DNA of 64,000 bases from Ferrovibrio sp. Lineage in GTDB: Bacteria; Pseudomonadota; Alphaproteobacteria; Ferrovibrionales; Ferrovibrionaceae. Numbering within the stretch: position 1 is the stretch's first letter; each line of letters opens with the position of its first letter. Positions 8,445 through 23,500 of this stretch are shown here, piece after piece. A program made the translations under genes and the position numbers. The notes under the pieces are model-generated. The model worked only from the letters and a program-made list of their open reading frames with translations. It was not told the origin of the DNA and ran no database searches. The DNA lies in contig NZ_JAOZVR010000012.1 in NCBI RefSeq assembly GCF_025869515.1, forward strand, positions 1-64,000. Reading direction: 5' to 3'.

Positions 8445-9569
8445 TCAGCTGGCGGATTTCTGGAGCGGGGCTCCCGATACCGGCGGCGAGCCGGATTGGG
8501 CGTTGGTCTGGCGCACGCGCGATCCGTCACGCAATTGCTGCAGTCCGGTGACCGCCACCTGATCGTCGGCGCGCAGTCCGTTGACGACCTGCGCCAGGCC
8601 GGGCAGGCGCTGGCCGATGGTGACGCGGGTGCGGGTGGCCTTTTCGTCACGGATCACGAAAACGAACTGCTCGCCGCCCTGCGCCAGCAGTGCTTCTTCC
8701 GGTACCATCAGGGCATCCGGTACTTTGCCGACACTGAGCGAAACGGTCATGAACATGCCGGGCTTCAGCGCATCGTCGCCATTCGGAATCTGGGCCCGCA
8801 CGCGGACGGCGCGGCTGGTGGGATCGATGCGGCTGTCGATGGTGGTGACGACGCCGTTGAATTTACGGTCCGGCATCGAGGTGGCGCGAGCGTTCACCAT
8901 ATTGCCGATCGTAACGCCGCCGAGCACCGTTTCGGGAATCTCGAATTCCAGCTTGATCACCGTGGTGTCGTCCAGCGTGGTGATCACGTCGCCGGGACGC
9001 ACGAGGGCGCCGAGGCTGACCTTGCGCAAACCGAGCTTGCCGGTGAAGGGGGCCCGGATCACGCTGTCGGAGAATTTCGCCTGCTCGGCACGCAGCCGGG
9101 CCTCGGCGCCTTCATAGGCCTTGGACAATTCGTCCAGCCGGGCCTGGGCGACGGCCTTGCTTTCGATCAGCTGCTTGGCGCGGTCGTAGGACATTCTGGC
9201 CGCATCGCGGGCAGCCCTCAGGGCGCCGATATTGGCGGTGCTTTCAGCGGCTTCCAGTTCCACCAGAATAACGCCGGTTTTCACCACCTGGCCTTCCAGG
9301 AAATTCAGCCGTTCGACGATCCCGGTCGCCTTGGCCGTGATGGTGACGGCTTCGTTAGCCTGGGCGGTACCGACGGCTTCAATGGTGCGGGTGATTTCCA
9401 TCCGCTTGACGGGCACCGCCTCGATCGGCAGGGCCGGAACATTACGGGCCACGGACTTAACGACATCGGTCTTGGTGCCGATGAACGGCAGGCTGTCACG
9501 ATAGATATATGCGAAAACGCCGCCGACGGCGATCACGCCGACAACCAGAACCTGACCCCAGACTTTCAT
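8445..9569 (-). CDS. RND efflux periplasmic adaptor (HlyD/MFP family)
   Basis: A 374-residue membrane-fusion protein linking the downstream permease to an outer-membrane channel. An N-terminal hydrophobic anchor (about 5-22) is followed by the lipoyl half-motif ANEAVTITAKATGIVERLNF, a coiled-coil hairpin (about 105-165), the second lipoyl half FSDSVIRAPFTGKLGLRKVS, then beta-barrel segments ending with KPGMFMTVSLSV. It has no lipobox Cys, so it is anchored by its TM helix. It is the first gene of the adaptor-permease operon. Its 232-bp upstream region is shared with the divergent deacetylase gene and has no adjacent regulator. Confidence 0.93.
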   Translation of the reverse strand: MKVWGQVLVVGVIAVGGVFAYIYRDSLPFIGTKTDVVKSVARNVPALPIEAVPVKRMEITRTIEAVGTAQANEAVTITAKATGIVERLNFLEGQVVKTGVILVELEAAESTANIGALRAARDAARMSYDRAKQLIESKAVAQARLDELSKAYEGAEARLRAEQAKFSDSVIRAPFTGKLGLRKVSLGALVRPGDVITTLDDTTVIKLEFEIPETVLGGVTIGNMVNARATSMPDRKFNGVVTTIDSRIDPTSRAVRVRAQIPNGDDALKPGMFMTVSLSVGKVPDALMVPEEALLAQGGEQFVFVIRDEKATRTRVTIGQRLPGLAQVVNGLRADDQVAVTGLQQLRDGSRVRQTNAQSGSPPVSGAPLQKSAS

Positions 9570-9801
9570 TGTCCTCTACCACCCTGGTGAAGTATCCCGA
9601 GCCGACCCGCCTCGCCCGTATTCCCCCGGAAGCGGCGCCAGTTTACCCGTTGCAGCGGGCTTGCTGATTTCGGCGCCTGCATGATCTATTGTATACGTCC
9701 TATTACACAAGGTCCTGCATTTTCTCTGGAAAGCGGGCCGGCCGGCGATAGTCAACGGCTTTGTGAAGGCCCGGGAGGAACGGAAAGCTCATGGAGCACG
9801 G

Positions 9802-10731
<930 letters not shown>

Positions 10732-10871
10732 ACAGGCTGGCCCGCCGCTGGAATCGGCCATGGGACTTGTGGGGCCGGCGGTGTTGCCTGATGGCCCCTC
10801 TGATTGCACTGGGCGCGCCATTTCTATACAACTCGGCCAACTTTTCAGCCGTTTCAACGCCGGAGCGAACC

Positions 10872-12554
<1,683 letters not shown>

Positions 12555-12565
12555 CCGTTCGGACG

Positions 12566-14158
12566 ATGAATCGTAAAGAGCGTCGCGCACAGAACAAGCC
12601 TGGTCGAAAGGGCGATCCTTTCCGCCTTCCTTCTGTTCCACCGCCGGCTCAGGTTGGTGTGCGTCCAGGTTTTGCCGGCATCAGCAACATGCTGCTGGGC
12701 ATGGGCGGCGTGAAGGCGGTGGCGCCGGCGGCAACACCGGCCGAAACCGTGATCGATCCGGTGCACAGCGCGCTGGCGCAGCTGCGACTGGCCGAGACCC
12801 TGGCGGCCAATCTGAATCGCTTGCAGCGTGCGCTGGCTGCCGCGTCGGCATCTGAATTCCAGCTGCATCAGATGGCCCGCCTGCAGCTGCGGCTCGACCG
12901 CCGCGCCGATGCGCTGATCACCTATCGCCGTATGCTCACGCTGCATCCCGGTCATGCCGAGGCCCGCCATATGGTGGCCGTATTGGCGGGAGAGGTGCCC
13001 GAGAAAGCCAATGAGGCCTATGTCGCGGCCCTGTTCGATGCCTTTGCCGACAGCTTCGATGAGAAGCTGGTCGACTGGCTCGACTATCGCGCGCCGCAGC
13101 ATGTCGCCGCCGCCACCCGCGCAGCACTTGATAAAAGTCCCGGCGTGGCGCGCGGCATCGATCTGGGTTGCGGCACCGGCCTGCTGGCTCCCGAACTGCG
13201 AGGTCTCGTCAAACGGCTCGATGGTATCGACCTATCGCCGAAAATGGTCGACAAGGCGCGGGCCCGGCGGCTGTATGACGAACTGACCGTCGGCGAGATC
13301 GTTTCCGAGCTGCAGAAACGCCCGCATGTCTATGAGCTGGTGGCGGCCGCCGATGTGCTGTCCTATTTCGGCGACCTGCGCGCGCTATTCGAAGCCGTGC
13401 GCGGCAGTCTGCCGGATGGCGGCCTGTTCGTTGCCACGGTGGAGAAGGGCAGTGGCGCCCGCTACCAGGCCGGCAAGACCGGCCGCTACCAGCATGGCGA
13501 AGCGTATTTGCGCAAGCGCGCAGCCGAGGCTGGTTTTGTAGTGCTCAGCTTCGATGAGATCGAACTGCGCAAGGAAGAAAACAAGCCGGTCCTCGGGTAT
13601 GTCTTTGCCCTGCGTGCGCAGGAAACACCTGAATCGCAGGCAGCCGCGCTGTCGGTCATGCCGCTTGATGACTTGCTGGCAGGCCTGGATATGCCGCATG
13701 CCGGCGTCGTAGTGGCGGCTGCGCAGCGCATGATCGGCAACGGCTTCGCTGTCGGCTGGGCCATTGATCTCGGTGGCTGTCTTGCAAGACACGCTGGTGA
13801 CCTGCGCCAGCTGAGCCAGCACCTCGACATGGTGGCGGAAGATTCGGCGCGCAGCCGCCGCGCCTTTGAAACCGGTTTGTATGACGACTGCGACAGCGGC
13901 GCCGTGATCCACTTCCTGGAAGACCGGCCGGATCACTACGATCTGATCATGGCTGCCGATCCCGCCGTTACCCAGGCCGATGCGGCGATTTTCTTCTCGG
14001 CCGTGAAGATTGCGCTGGCGGCGGCGGGCGTCTTCGTCGGTGTCTTTAACGGCGATGCGGGTGTTTTAAGCGAAACGGCCAAGGCCGAAGGGCTGTTCGT
14101 GCTCGCCGTCGAACCGCTGCTGGATGGCAGCGGCTTCTGTCTGATCGCGGAAAGCTAG
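12566..14158 (+). CDS. TPR-type methyltransferase with a second, degenerate methyltransferase domain
   Basis: A 530-residue protein. Residues about 65-140 form helical TPR-like repeats. A class I SAM methyltransferase follows (about 150-350) with motif I GIDLGCGTGLLAPEL (197-211) and the acidic residue in DGIDLSPKMVDKA, resembling the predicted TPR-methyltransferases of COG4976. Residues about 395-528 repeat this fold (WAIDLGGCLARHAGDL, then a YDLIMAADPAV segment matching YELVAAADVLS), but the glycine loop and acidic ligand are lost. The basic N-terminus (MNRKERRAQNKPGRKG) may contact nucleic acid. The target is unknown. It sits 11 bp after ettA, and its stop overlaps the convergent transporter's stop by 4 bp. 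Confidence 0.75.
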   Translation: MNRKERRAQNKPGRKGDPFRLPSVPPPAQVGVRPGFAGISNMLLGMGGVKAVAPAATPAETVIDPVHSALAQLRLAETLAANLNRLQRALAAASASEFQLHQMARLQLRLDRRADALITYRRMLTLHPGHAEARHMVAVLAGEVPEKANEAYVAALFDAFADSFDEKLVDWLDYRAPQHVAAATRAALDKSPGVARGIDLGCGTGLLAPELRGLVKRLDGIDLSPKMVDKARARRLYDELTVGEIVSELQKRPHVYELVAAADVLSYFGDLRALFEAVRGSLPDGGLFVATVEKGSGARYQAGKTGRYQHGEAYLRKRAAEAGFVVLSFDEIELRKEENKPVLGYVFALRAQETPESQAAALSVMPLDDLLAGLDMPHAGVVVAAAQRMIGNGFAVGWAIDLGGCLARHAGDLRQLSQHLDMVAEDSARSRRAFETGLYDDCDSGAVIHFLEDRPDHYDLIMAADPAVTQADAAIFFSAVKIALAAAGVFVGVFNGDAGVLSETAKAEGLFVLAVEPLLDGSGFCLIAES

Positions 14159-15048
14159 GGCGGTGGCGGTGTTGTCCAGCGCGTCAGCACCAGGCCGGCG
14201 ATCACCACCCCCGCGCCCATCAGCTGCACCAGCGAGACGTGTTCGCCGAGGAAAGCCACCGCGCTGATCATGGCGAAGACGGGGATCAGGTAGGAATAGA
14301 TCACCGACCGCGCGATGCCGAGGCGGCGAATGCCTTCATACCAGAACAGGTAGCCCAGTGCGCCCGCGAGTACGACGGTGTAGGCGAAGCTGGCCCAGTG
14401 GCTGGTCTGCATCGCCGCCCACGGCGCGTCGTTCCAGCGCCAGGCGATCACCGGCGTCATCAGCAGGGCGCCGAACAGCATCGACCAGCCGGAAACGTAC
14501 AGCGTGCCGAGCCGCTGCAGATAGGGCGGGGACAGTACGGAATAGAGCGCCCAGCAGAAGGCAACAGCCAGGAACATCAGGTCGCCCAGGATGTGGCCGC
14601 CTCCCACGGTGATGGCCGTCAGGCTGTTGTTGATCACGAGGAAGACACCGCCGAAGGACAGCACCACGCCGCCCCATGCCGGCAACGACAGACGCTGGCC
14701 ACGCAGGCTGTTCAGGATCAGGGCCCAGATCGGCGAGGTGGCAATCAGGATCGAGCCTTTCGAAGCGGTGCTGAGCGACAGCGCAGTGGACCAGACCAGC
14801 TGCATCAGGGTGATGCCGAGGAAACCGAAACCGAGCAGCGGCAGCAGATCGCGCCGCTGCGGCAGTTTCAGACCCTCGCGCCAGATGAGAATCCCCATCA
14901 GCGTGAAAGCGGCCAGCAGGTAGCGCGTGGAGGCGAAAATGTCGGGTGGTATGACGCCGAGTACATATTTTGCCGTCGGAAAGGTGTTGCCCCAGACGAT
15001 GACGGTGAGCAGCAGGTAGAGGTCGCCGCGTTCAAACCTGGGTTTCAT
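14155..15048 (-). CDS. EamA/DMT family membrane transporter
   Basis: A 297-residue protein with ten predicted TM helices in two EamA repeats, starting MKPRFERGDLYLLLTVIVWGNTFPTAKY and with the second repeat beginning near HILGDLMFLAVAFCWALYSVL. DMT/EamA proteins usually export amino acids or metabolites; the substrate cannot be told. Its start overlaps the MFS gene's stop by 4 bp (ATGA), so the two are translationally coupled. The 3' end overlaps the convergent methyltransferase stop. Confidence 0.9.
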   Translation of the reverse strand: MKPRFERGDLYLLLTVIVWGNTFPTAKYVLGVIPPDIFASTRYLLAAFTLMGILIWREGLKLPQRRDLLPLLGFGFLGITLMQLVWSTALSLSTASKGSILIATSPIWALILNSLRGQRLSLPAWGGVVLSFGGVFLVINNSLTAITVGGGHILGDLMFLAVAFCWALYSVLSPPYLQRLGTLYVSGWSMLFGALLMTPVIAWRWNDAPWAAMQTSHWASFAYTVVLAGALGYLFWYEGIRRLGIARSVIYSYLIPVFAMISAVAFLGEHVSLVQLMGAGVVIAGLVLTRWTTPPPP

Positions 15049-16244
15049 GCCGCAGGCCCCTGCTTGCCGTCATTACGTTCGGTTGCGCGCAGTCCGAGCG
15101 CCAGCAGCAGGCCGATGCTGCCGGCTGCCAGTAGCAGCCAGCGACCCTCACCCCAGCCGCCGAAATGCGCCACGAGCGCTGCCAGGGCCGGCGGCCCGAT
15201 GAACGAGCCGATATTCAGCAACTGCACCACCACGCCGTTGACGGTGGCGATCTCAGAGGCATCGCGGGCCTGCATCGGCACACCGGCTAGCACGGCGGCT
15301 GGCAGCATGCCGCCGAAGCCGCTGGCGGCCATGGCCAGGGCGATCTTGGTCAGCACCGGCAGGTCAGGCGCGAAAGACGCAGTGCCAAGCACACCCATGC
15401 CGAGGCTGACCGTGGCGATGATCAGCCAGCGTGGCAGGCCGCGATGCATGGCCGCGGCCGCAACCGTGGTGCCGACCGCATTGACCAATACGACGGCGGC
15501 GACGCCCAGCGCCAGAATGGTTTCGCTGCTCTGGCCGCTTTCCTTCAGATAGGTCGGAATCCAGGTGACGATGGAGAACCACTGCGTGGTGTAGCAGGCG
15601 AAGCAGCCGGCCAGCAGCCACGGTCCGGGACGGCGCAACACAGCGGCATTGAAGCGGCGCGGCGCGGCCTGCGCCACGTCTGCGGTCAGGCGCGGCAGCA
15701 GCAGAGCAGCAGCGAGAGGCAGCAGGGCCATCGCCAGCCACAGGCCGCGCCAGTCGAGCACGTCGTGGCTGACTGCCAGGGCACCCAGCATGCCGAGCGT
15801 GACGCCGAGCGGCATGTAGCTGCTCCAGAAACCGAGCGCGAGGCTGCGCTGCGCCGGCTGGGTGGCGGCCGTCACCAGGCTGGGGCCGCTGACCACGGTG
15901 ATGACGAAACCCAGTCCTTCCACCAGCCGTGCCGCCAGCAGCAGTACGGTGCTGTGGCTGAAGGCGCCGGCAAAGGAACCGAGTGCACTGATCAGCAGGC
16001 CCAGCATAAGGGCGCGGCGGCCGCCAATGCGGTCGCCGGCGAAGCCGGCCATGATGCCACAGGCGCCGCCCACCAGGCTGACCGAGGAGGCGACCAGGCC
16101 GCCCAGCACCAGGTCGAGGCCGAATTCGGCGCGCAACTGACCGAGCAGAGGCGGCAGTTTGCCGACCTGCATCGACACAATCACGCCGGCGGCAATGACG
16201 GCGGAAACCGCCTGCCAGTCGGTCCGATGGCGAGGTACAGTCAT
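15045..16244 (-). CDS. MFS transporter (CynX/NimT-like)
   Basis: A 399-residue major facilitator protein with twelve predicted TM helices. The loop 2-3 motif is GDRIGGRRALMLG, and the first half contains RLVEGLGFVITVVSGPSLV. The general pattern resembles the cyanate/nitroimidazole-type MFS group, but the substrate is unknown. ATG 16244 is preferred; the longer frame uses a TTG at 16283. It is the first gene of a two-gene unit with the EamA transporter. The terminator at 16308-16339 separates it from the binding-protein gene upstream. Confidence 0.88.
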   Translation of the reverse strand: MTVPRHRTDWQAVSAVIAAGVIVSMQVGKLPPLLGQLRAEFGLDLVLGGLVASSVSLVGGACGIMAGFAGDRIGGRRALMLGLLISALGSFAGAFSHSTVLLLAARLVEGLGFVITVVSGPSLVTAATQPAQRSLALGFWSSYMPLGVTLGMLGALAVSHDVLDWRGLWLAMALLPLAAALLLPRLTADVAQAAPRRFNAAVLRRPGPWLLAGCFACYTTQWFSIVTWIPTYLKESGQSSETILALGVAAVVLVNAVGTTVAAAAMHRGLPRWLIIATVSLGMGVLGTASFAPDLPVLTKIALAMAASGFGGMLPAAVLAGVPMQARDASEIATVNGVVVQLLNIGSFIGPPALAALVAHFGGWGEGRWLLLAAGSIGLLLALGLRATERNDGKQGPAA

Positions 16245-16307
16245 TGTTGCGGCGGACGGCTGGGATGCAGCGGGCAAAAACAAACCAAAGCGCGGAGAGG
16301 CGAAGAC

Positions 16308-16339
16308 GAAAAAAAGCGGCGGGTTCGCCCCCGCCGCTT
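16308..16339 (-). terminator. Terminator of the NMT1-type binding-protein gene
   Basis: A 10-bp perfect stem (AAGCGGCGGG/CCCGCCGCTT) at 16314-16339 is followed on the minus strand by a T run (16315-16309). It lies 27 bp after the stop codon at 16366. Confidence 0.85.
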
Positions 16340-16365
16340 CCTTGTAGCAGTTTTTCAGATGCCGA

Positions 16366-18947
<2,582 letters not shown>

Positions 18948-19062
18948 TTTCTCATAGGTAACTGGTGACGGCCGTCACGCCGCGACAACAGGCCCGCTTG
19001 GCGCGGAAATCCGCCGATGCTAAGCAGCCGGTGTCGCGGCCGCCCGGCCGGACAGGTCACGC

Positions 19063-19335
19063 ATGCCGACCACGGTAAAGAAACGTTCCGTCGTGGTTGG
19101 CGGCCACCGCACAAGTATCTCCCTTGAACAGGCTTTCTGGGAGGCGCTGCAGCAGTTGGCCGCCAGGGAAGGCAAGACCATCAACCAGATGGTCAGCGAT
19201 ATTGACGCTGCACGTTCGGGCAACCTGTCGAGCGCGATCCGGGTGTGGATTCTGGATCGGGCAGTCGAGGGGCTGTTGCAGCCATCGGGAACCGCCGCCA
19301 GAGCGGCCCCGCCGGCAGGGAAGCAAGAACAGTAG
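19063..19335 (+). CDS. ribbon-helix-helix domain protein
   Basis: A 90-residue protein of the ribbon-helix-helix family (PF13467-like), common in alphaproteobacteria. The core RSVVVGGHRTSISLEQAFWE gives the DNA-contacting beta strand and first helix, followed by LQQLAAREGKTINQMVSDID and LSSAIRVWILDRAV. The tail is low-complexity Ala/Pro. It probably binds DNA as a dimer; targets are unknown. It lies 74 bp before the RND adaptor on the same strand, so it might regulate or be co-transcribed with it, but this is only positional. Confidence 0.85.
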   Translation: MPTTVKKRSVVVGGHRTSISLEQAFWEALQQLAAREGKTINQMVSDIDAARSGNLSSAIRVWILDRAVEGLLQPSGTAARAAPPAGKQEQ

Positions 19336-19409
19336 CGTACGGCGTTCGGGGGATTGCCAGGTTCAATAGCGTATGCGCTCCCGCGCGGCCGTCCGCAGAA
19401 CAGGCGGCT

Positions 19410-20537
19410 ATGCGTATGACCCGATCCTCACACTCTGTCATGGCCATCACGGCCCTGGCCTCGTTCCTGCTGCTGGCGGGGTGCGAACGCGCCGCGCCGC
19501 CGCCCGAGCCGATCCGGCCGGTGCGCGTCACTACGGCATCGCCGCAGGTATTCGAGAGCCGCTCGAGCTATACCGGCGAAGTGCGTGCCCGCTATGAAAC
19601 CAACATAGCCTTCCGGGTCGGTGGCAAGATCGTCGCCCGCTATGTCGAGATCGGTTCCGAGATCAAGAAAGGCGCGCTGCTGGCCCGCCTCGATCCCGAG
19701 GATACCCGACTGGCGACGCAGAATGCCCGCGCCCAGCTCAGCGCCGCCCAAGCCAACTTCAACCAGGCCCAGACCGAGCTGCGGCGCTACAAGACGCTGT
19801 TCGACAGCAAGGTGATCAGCCAGGCCGAACTGGACCGCCGGCAGAACACCTACAACACGGCCGAAGCGCAGCTCGACAGTGCCCGCTCGCAGCTGCGCGT
19901 GGCGCAGAACCAGATGGACTACACCGAACTGCATGCCGATGCCGATGGCGTGGTGACAGCGATCGGCGTCGAGACCGGTCAGGTGGTTGCGGCTGGTCAG
20001 ACCGTGCTGAAGCTGGCGCGGCCGGAAGAGAAGGAAGTGGTGTTCAACGTCGCGGAAAACCGCCTCGACGAGTTGCGCAACGCCACGGCCATTGCCATCA
20101 GCCTGTGGGCGCAGCCGGAAAAGGAATACAGCGGCGTGGTGCGCGAGATTGCGCCCGGCGCCGACCCGGCCACCCGTACCTATGCAGTCAAGGTGAGCGT
20201 GCAGAGTCCGCCGCCCGGCATGCGGCTGGGCATGACCTCGACCGTATCGATCGTGCGCCGCTCGGATGCCTCAGTCGTGGCGCTGCCGCTGGCCGCGCTC
20301 TATCAGCAGGGCGCCGAGCCGGCCGTGTGGATCTATACCGGCCCGGCCGAAGGTGAGGGCACGGTCGCGCTGCGGCCGGTGAAGGTGGCCGCCTATATCG
20401 AGAAAGCCGTGCTGATCGCCGATGGCCTCAGGGAAGGCGAAAAGGTGATCACGGCCGGGGTGCACAAGCTGATCTCCGGCCAAACCGTACGCCTGTTGCC
20501 CGAAGTGCAGTCTGCCGCGGCGGGGAAGAAGTCGTGA
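19410..20537 (+). CDS. RND efflux adaptor, lipoprotein type
   Basis: A 375-residue membrane-fusion protein. The N-terminus has a lipoprotein signal ending in LLLAGC, so it is probably anchored by lipid in the inner membrane. It then shows YTGEVRARYETNIAFRVGGK (lipoyl half), a coiled-coil hairpin with DPEDTRLATQNARAQLSAAQ, LHADADGVVTAIGVETGQVV (second lipoyl half) and RLGMTSTVSIVRRSD in the barrel. ATG 19410 is used; internal ATGs at 19416 and 19440 would also keep the signal. It overlaps the permease gene by 4 bp. No outer-membrane channel gene follows. Confidence 0.9.
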   Translation: MRMTRSSHSVMAITALASFLLLAGCERAAPPPEPIRPVRVTTASPQVFESRSSYTGEVRARYETNIAFRVGGKIVARYVEIGSEIKKGALLARLDPEDTRLATQNARAQLSAAQANFNQAQTELRRYKTLFDSKVISQAELDRRQNTYNTAEAQLDSARSQLRVAQNQMDYTELHADADGVVTAIGVETGQVVAAGQTVLKLARPEEKEVVFNVAENRLDELRNATAIAISLWAQPEKEYSGVVREIAPGADPATRTYAVKVSVQSPPPGMRLGMTSTVSIVRRSDASVVALPLAALYQQGAEPAVWIYTGPAEGEGTVALRPVKVAAYIEKAVLIADGLREGEKVITAGVHKLISGQTVRLLPEVQSAAAGKKS

Positions 20538-23500
20538 GCCAGCATCCGTCTCCTGCAGCCGACGATGAGGGTGTCGGCCGTTTCAACCTGTCTGCCTGGG
20601 CGCTGCGGCATCGCTCGCTGATCGGTTTTCTGATGGTGCTGCTGCTGGTGGCCGGTGCGCTGTCCTACAACCAGCTTGGCCGCGCCGAGGATCCGGACTT
20701 TACCTTCAAGGTGATGATCGTGCGCACCAACTGGCCCGGCGCCACGGCGCGCGAGGTCGAGCAGCAGGTCACCGACAAGATCGAGAAGAAGCTGCAGGAG
20801 ACGCCTTATCTCGACAATGTGCGCAGCTATTCCAAGGCGGCCGAGTCGACGATATTCGTGACGCTGCGCGACAGCACGCCGCCCAAGGCGGTGTCCGGCG
20901 TGTGGTACGAGGTGCGCAAGAAGGTGGGCGATATTCGCCAGACCTTGCCGGCCGGCGTGCAGGGTCCCTATTTCAATGACGAATTTGGCGACACCTTCGG
21001 CACAATTTATGCCTTCACGGCGGATGGCTTCACCCATCGCGAGCTGAAGGATTACGTGGAAGACGTGCGCGAAGAACTGCTGCGCATCCGCGATGTCGGC
21101 AAGGCTGACCTGCTTGGCGTGCAACCCGAGCGTATTTTTATCGAATTTTCCAACAAGAAACTCGCCAATCTGGGCATCAGCCCGCAGCAGGTCATCGATG
21201 TGATCCAGGCGCAGAATGCCCAGACCGCATCGGGTGTGGTGCAGACCTCGTCTGACCGTATCGCCACCCGGGTCAGCGGCGATATCGAAAGCGGCAAGGC
21301 GCTGTCGGAACTTTCGATCCAGGCCAACGGCCGACTGATCCGGCTCGGCGACATCGCCGACATCAAGCGCGACTATGCCGATCCGCCGAGTCCGCGCCTG
21401 CGCTACAACGGCCAGGAATCGATCGGCCTTGCCATTTCGATGGCCAAGGGCGGCAACATGATCGAGCTGGGCAAGCAGCTCGACGCCACCATGAAGCGGC
21501 TGAAGGCCGATATGCCGATCGGCATCGAGATGCTGCAGGTGGCCGATCAGCCCACCGTGGTGCAGCGTTCGATTTCGGAATTCATGCAGGTTCTGCTGGA
21601 GGCCGTGGTGATCGTGCTGGGCGTGAGCTTCCTGAGTCTGGGGCTGCGCAGCGGCATGGTGGTGATGCTGTGCATTCCGCTGGTGCTGGCCATCACCTTC
21701 GTATGCATGCAGATTTTCAGCATCGATTTTCACCGCATCTCACTGGGTGCGCTGATCATTTCTCTCGGCCTTCTGGTGGATGACGCCATTATCGCGGTCG
21801 AGATGATGCAGGTGAAAATGGAGCAGGGCTTCGACCGCTTCCGTGCTGCCAGCTTCGCCTATACCTCGACCGCCTTTCCGATGCTCACCGGGACGCTGAT
21901 CACGGCGGCCGGTTTCGTGCCGGTCGGCTTCGCCAAATCCTCGGCCGGCGAATACACCTTTTCGATCTTCGCGGTGGTCACCATCTCGCTGCTGGTGTCC
22001 TGGGTGGTGGCGGTGATCTTCACGCCGTTCATCGGCTATACCCTGCTGCCGGCGCCGAAAGCCGGCCATGGCCACAGCGAGGACGTCTATCACCGCGGCA
22101 TCTACCGCTTTGTCCGCCCGATGGTGGAATGGTGTGTGCGTCGGCGCTGGATCGTGATCGGCGCCACGGCCGGCATTTTCGTGCTCAGTGTCTTCGGCTT
22201 CGGCCTCGTTCAGCAGCAGTTCTTCCCGTCCTCCAACCGACCCGAGTTGATGGTCGATCTTCGCCTGCCGCAGGGCGCCTCGATTGCCGCCACCGAGGCA
22301 GAGGCGCTGAAGCTGGAAGCCCTGCTGAAGGACGATGTCGATATCGTCAGCTACACCACCTATGTCGGCGCTGGTGCGCCGCGCTTCTACCTGCCGCTGG
22401 ATATCCAGCTGCCGAATGACAATTTCGCCCAGGTCGTGGTGCTGACCAAGGGCGATGCCGAGCGCGAGCGCGTGCGCGACAGGCTAATTGCCGCCTTCCA
22501 GGAGGATTTCATTCTGCTGCGCGGCCGCGTCAACCGCCTGGAAAACGGTCCGCCGGTCGGTTTCCCGGTGCAGTTCCGCGTCAGCGGCCCCAATCCGATG
22601 GAAGTGCGTCGCATCGCCTTCCAGGTCACCGATGTGATGCGGGCCAACCAGAATACGCGGGACGTCAACCTTGACTGGAACGAGCTGAGCAAGGTGGTGA
22701 AACTGGATGTCGATCAGGCCAAGGCGCGCCTGCTCGGCATATCCTCGCAGGACCTTGCCACCACGCTCAATTCCATCGTGTCGGGCCTGACGGTGACGCA
22801 GTATCGCGAGGGCCGTGAACTGATCGACGTGGTCGCCCGTGCCGAGGCGAGCGAACGGCTCAGCCTGACCGGTCTGAAAGACCTGAACGTGGCGGGCGCG
22901 GAAAGCACCCGGCCGGTGCCGCTCAGCCAGGTGGCGGAAATCGCCTATAAGCTGGAGGAAGGCATTATCTGGCGGCGTGATCGCCAGCCGGTGATCACCG
23001 TGCGTGCCGATATCGTCGATGGTATCCAGGCGCCGGTGGTGTCGATGCAGATCGAGCCGCAACTCAATGAGTTGCGCAAACACCTGCCGCCGAATTATCG
23101 CATCGTCATGGGCGGCGCCATCGAGGAGAGCGGAAAGGCCAATGCCTCGATCGGCGCGGTGGTGCCGGTGATGATCGGCATCATGGTCACGCTGCTAATG
23201 ATCCAGCTGCAGTCGGTATCGCGCATGTTGCTGGTGCTGCTGACCGCGCCGCTTGGCCTCATTGGCGTCACACTCGGCCTGCTGATCTTTAACGTGCCCT
23301 TCGGCTTCGTCGCCATGCTGGGCGCCATCGCGCTGGCCGGCATGATCATGCGCAACTCGGTGATCCTGGTCGACCAGATCGAACAGGATATCGCCGGCGG
23401 CGAAGCGGCCTGGGATGCCATCATTAATGCGACGTTGCGACGCTTCCGGCCGATCATCCTGACCGCGCTGGCTGCCATCCTCGGCATGATCCCGCTGTCG

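Noticed and set aside
14239-15552. 437-residue plus-strand frame
   Set aside because: Antisense to the EamA and MFS transporters; no start context or domain.
20393-21733. 446-residue His-rich minus-strand frame
   Set aside because: Antisense to the RND adaptor and permease. The His/Gln richness comes from the reverse complement of their codons.
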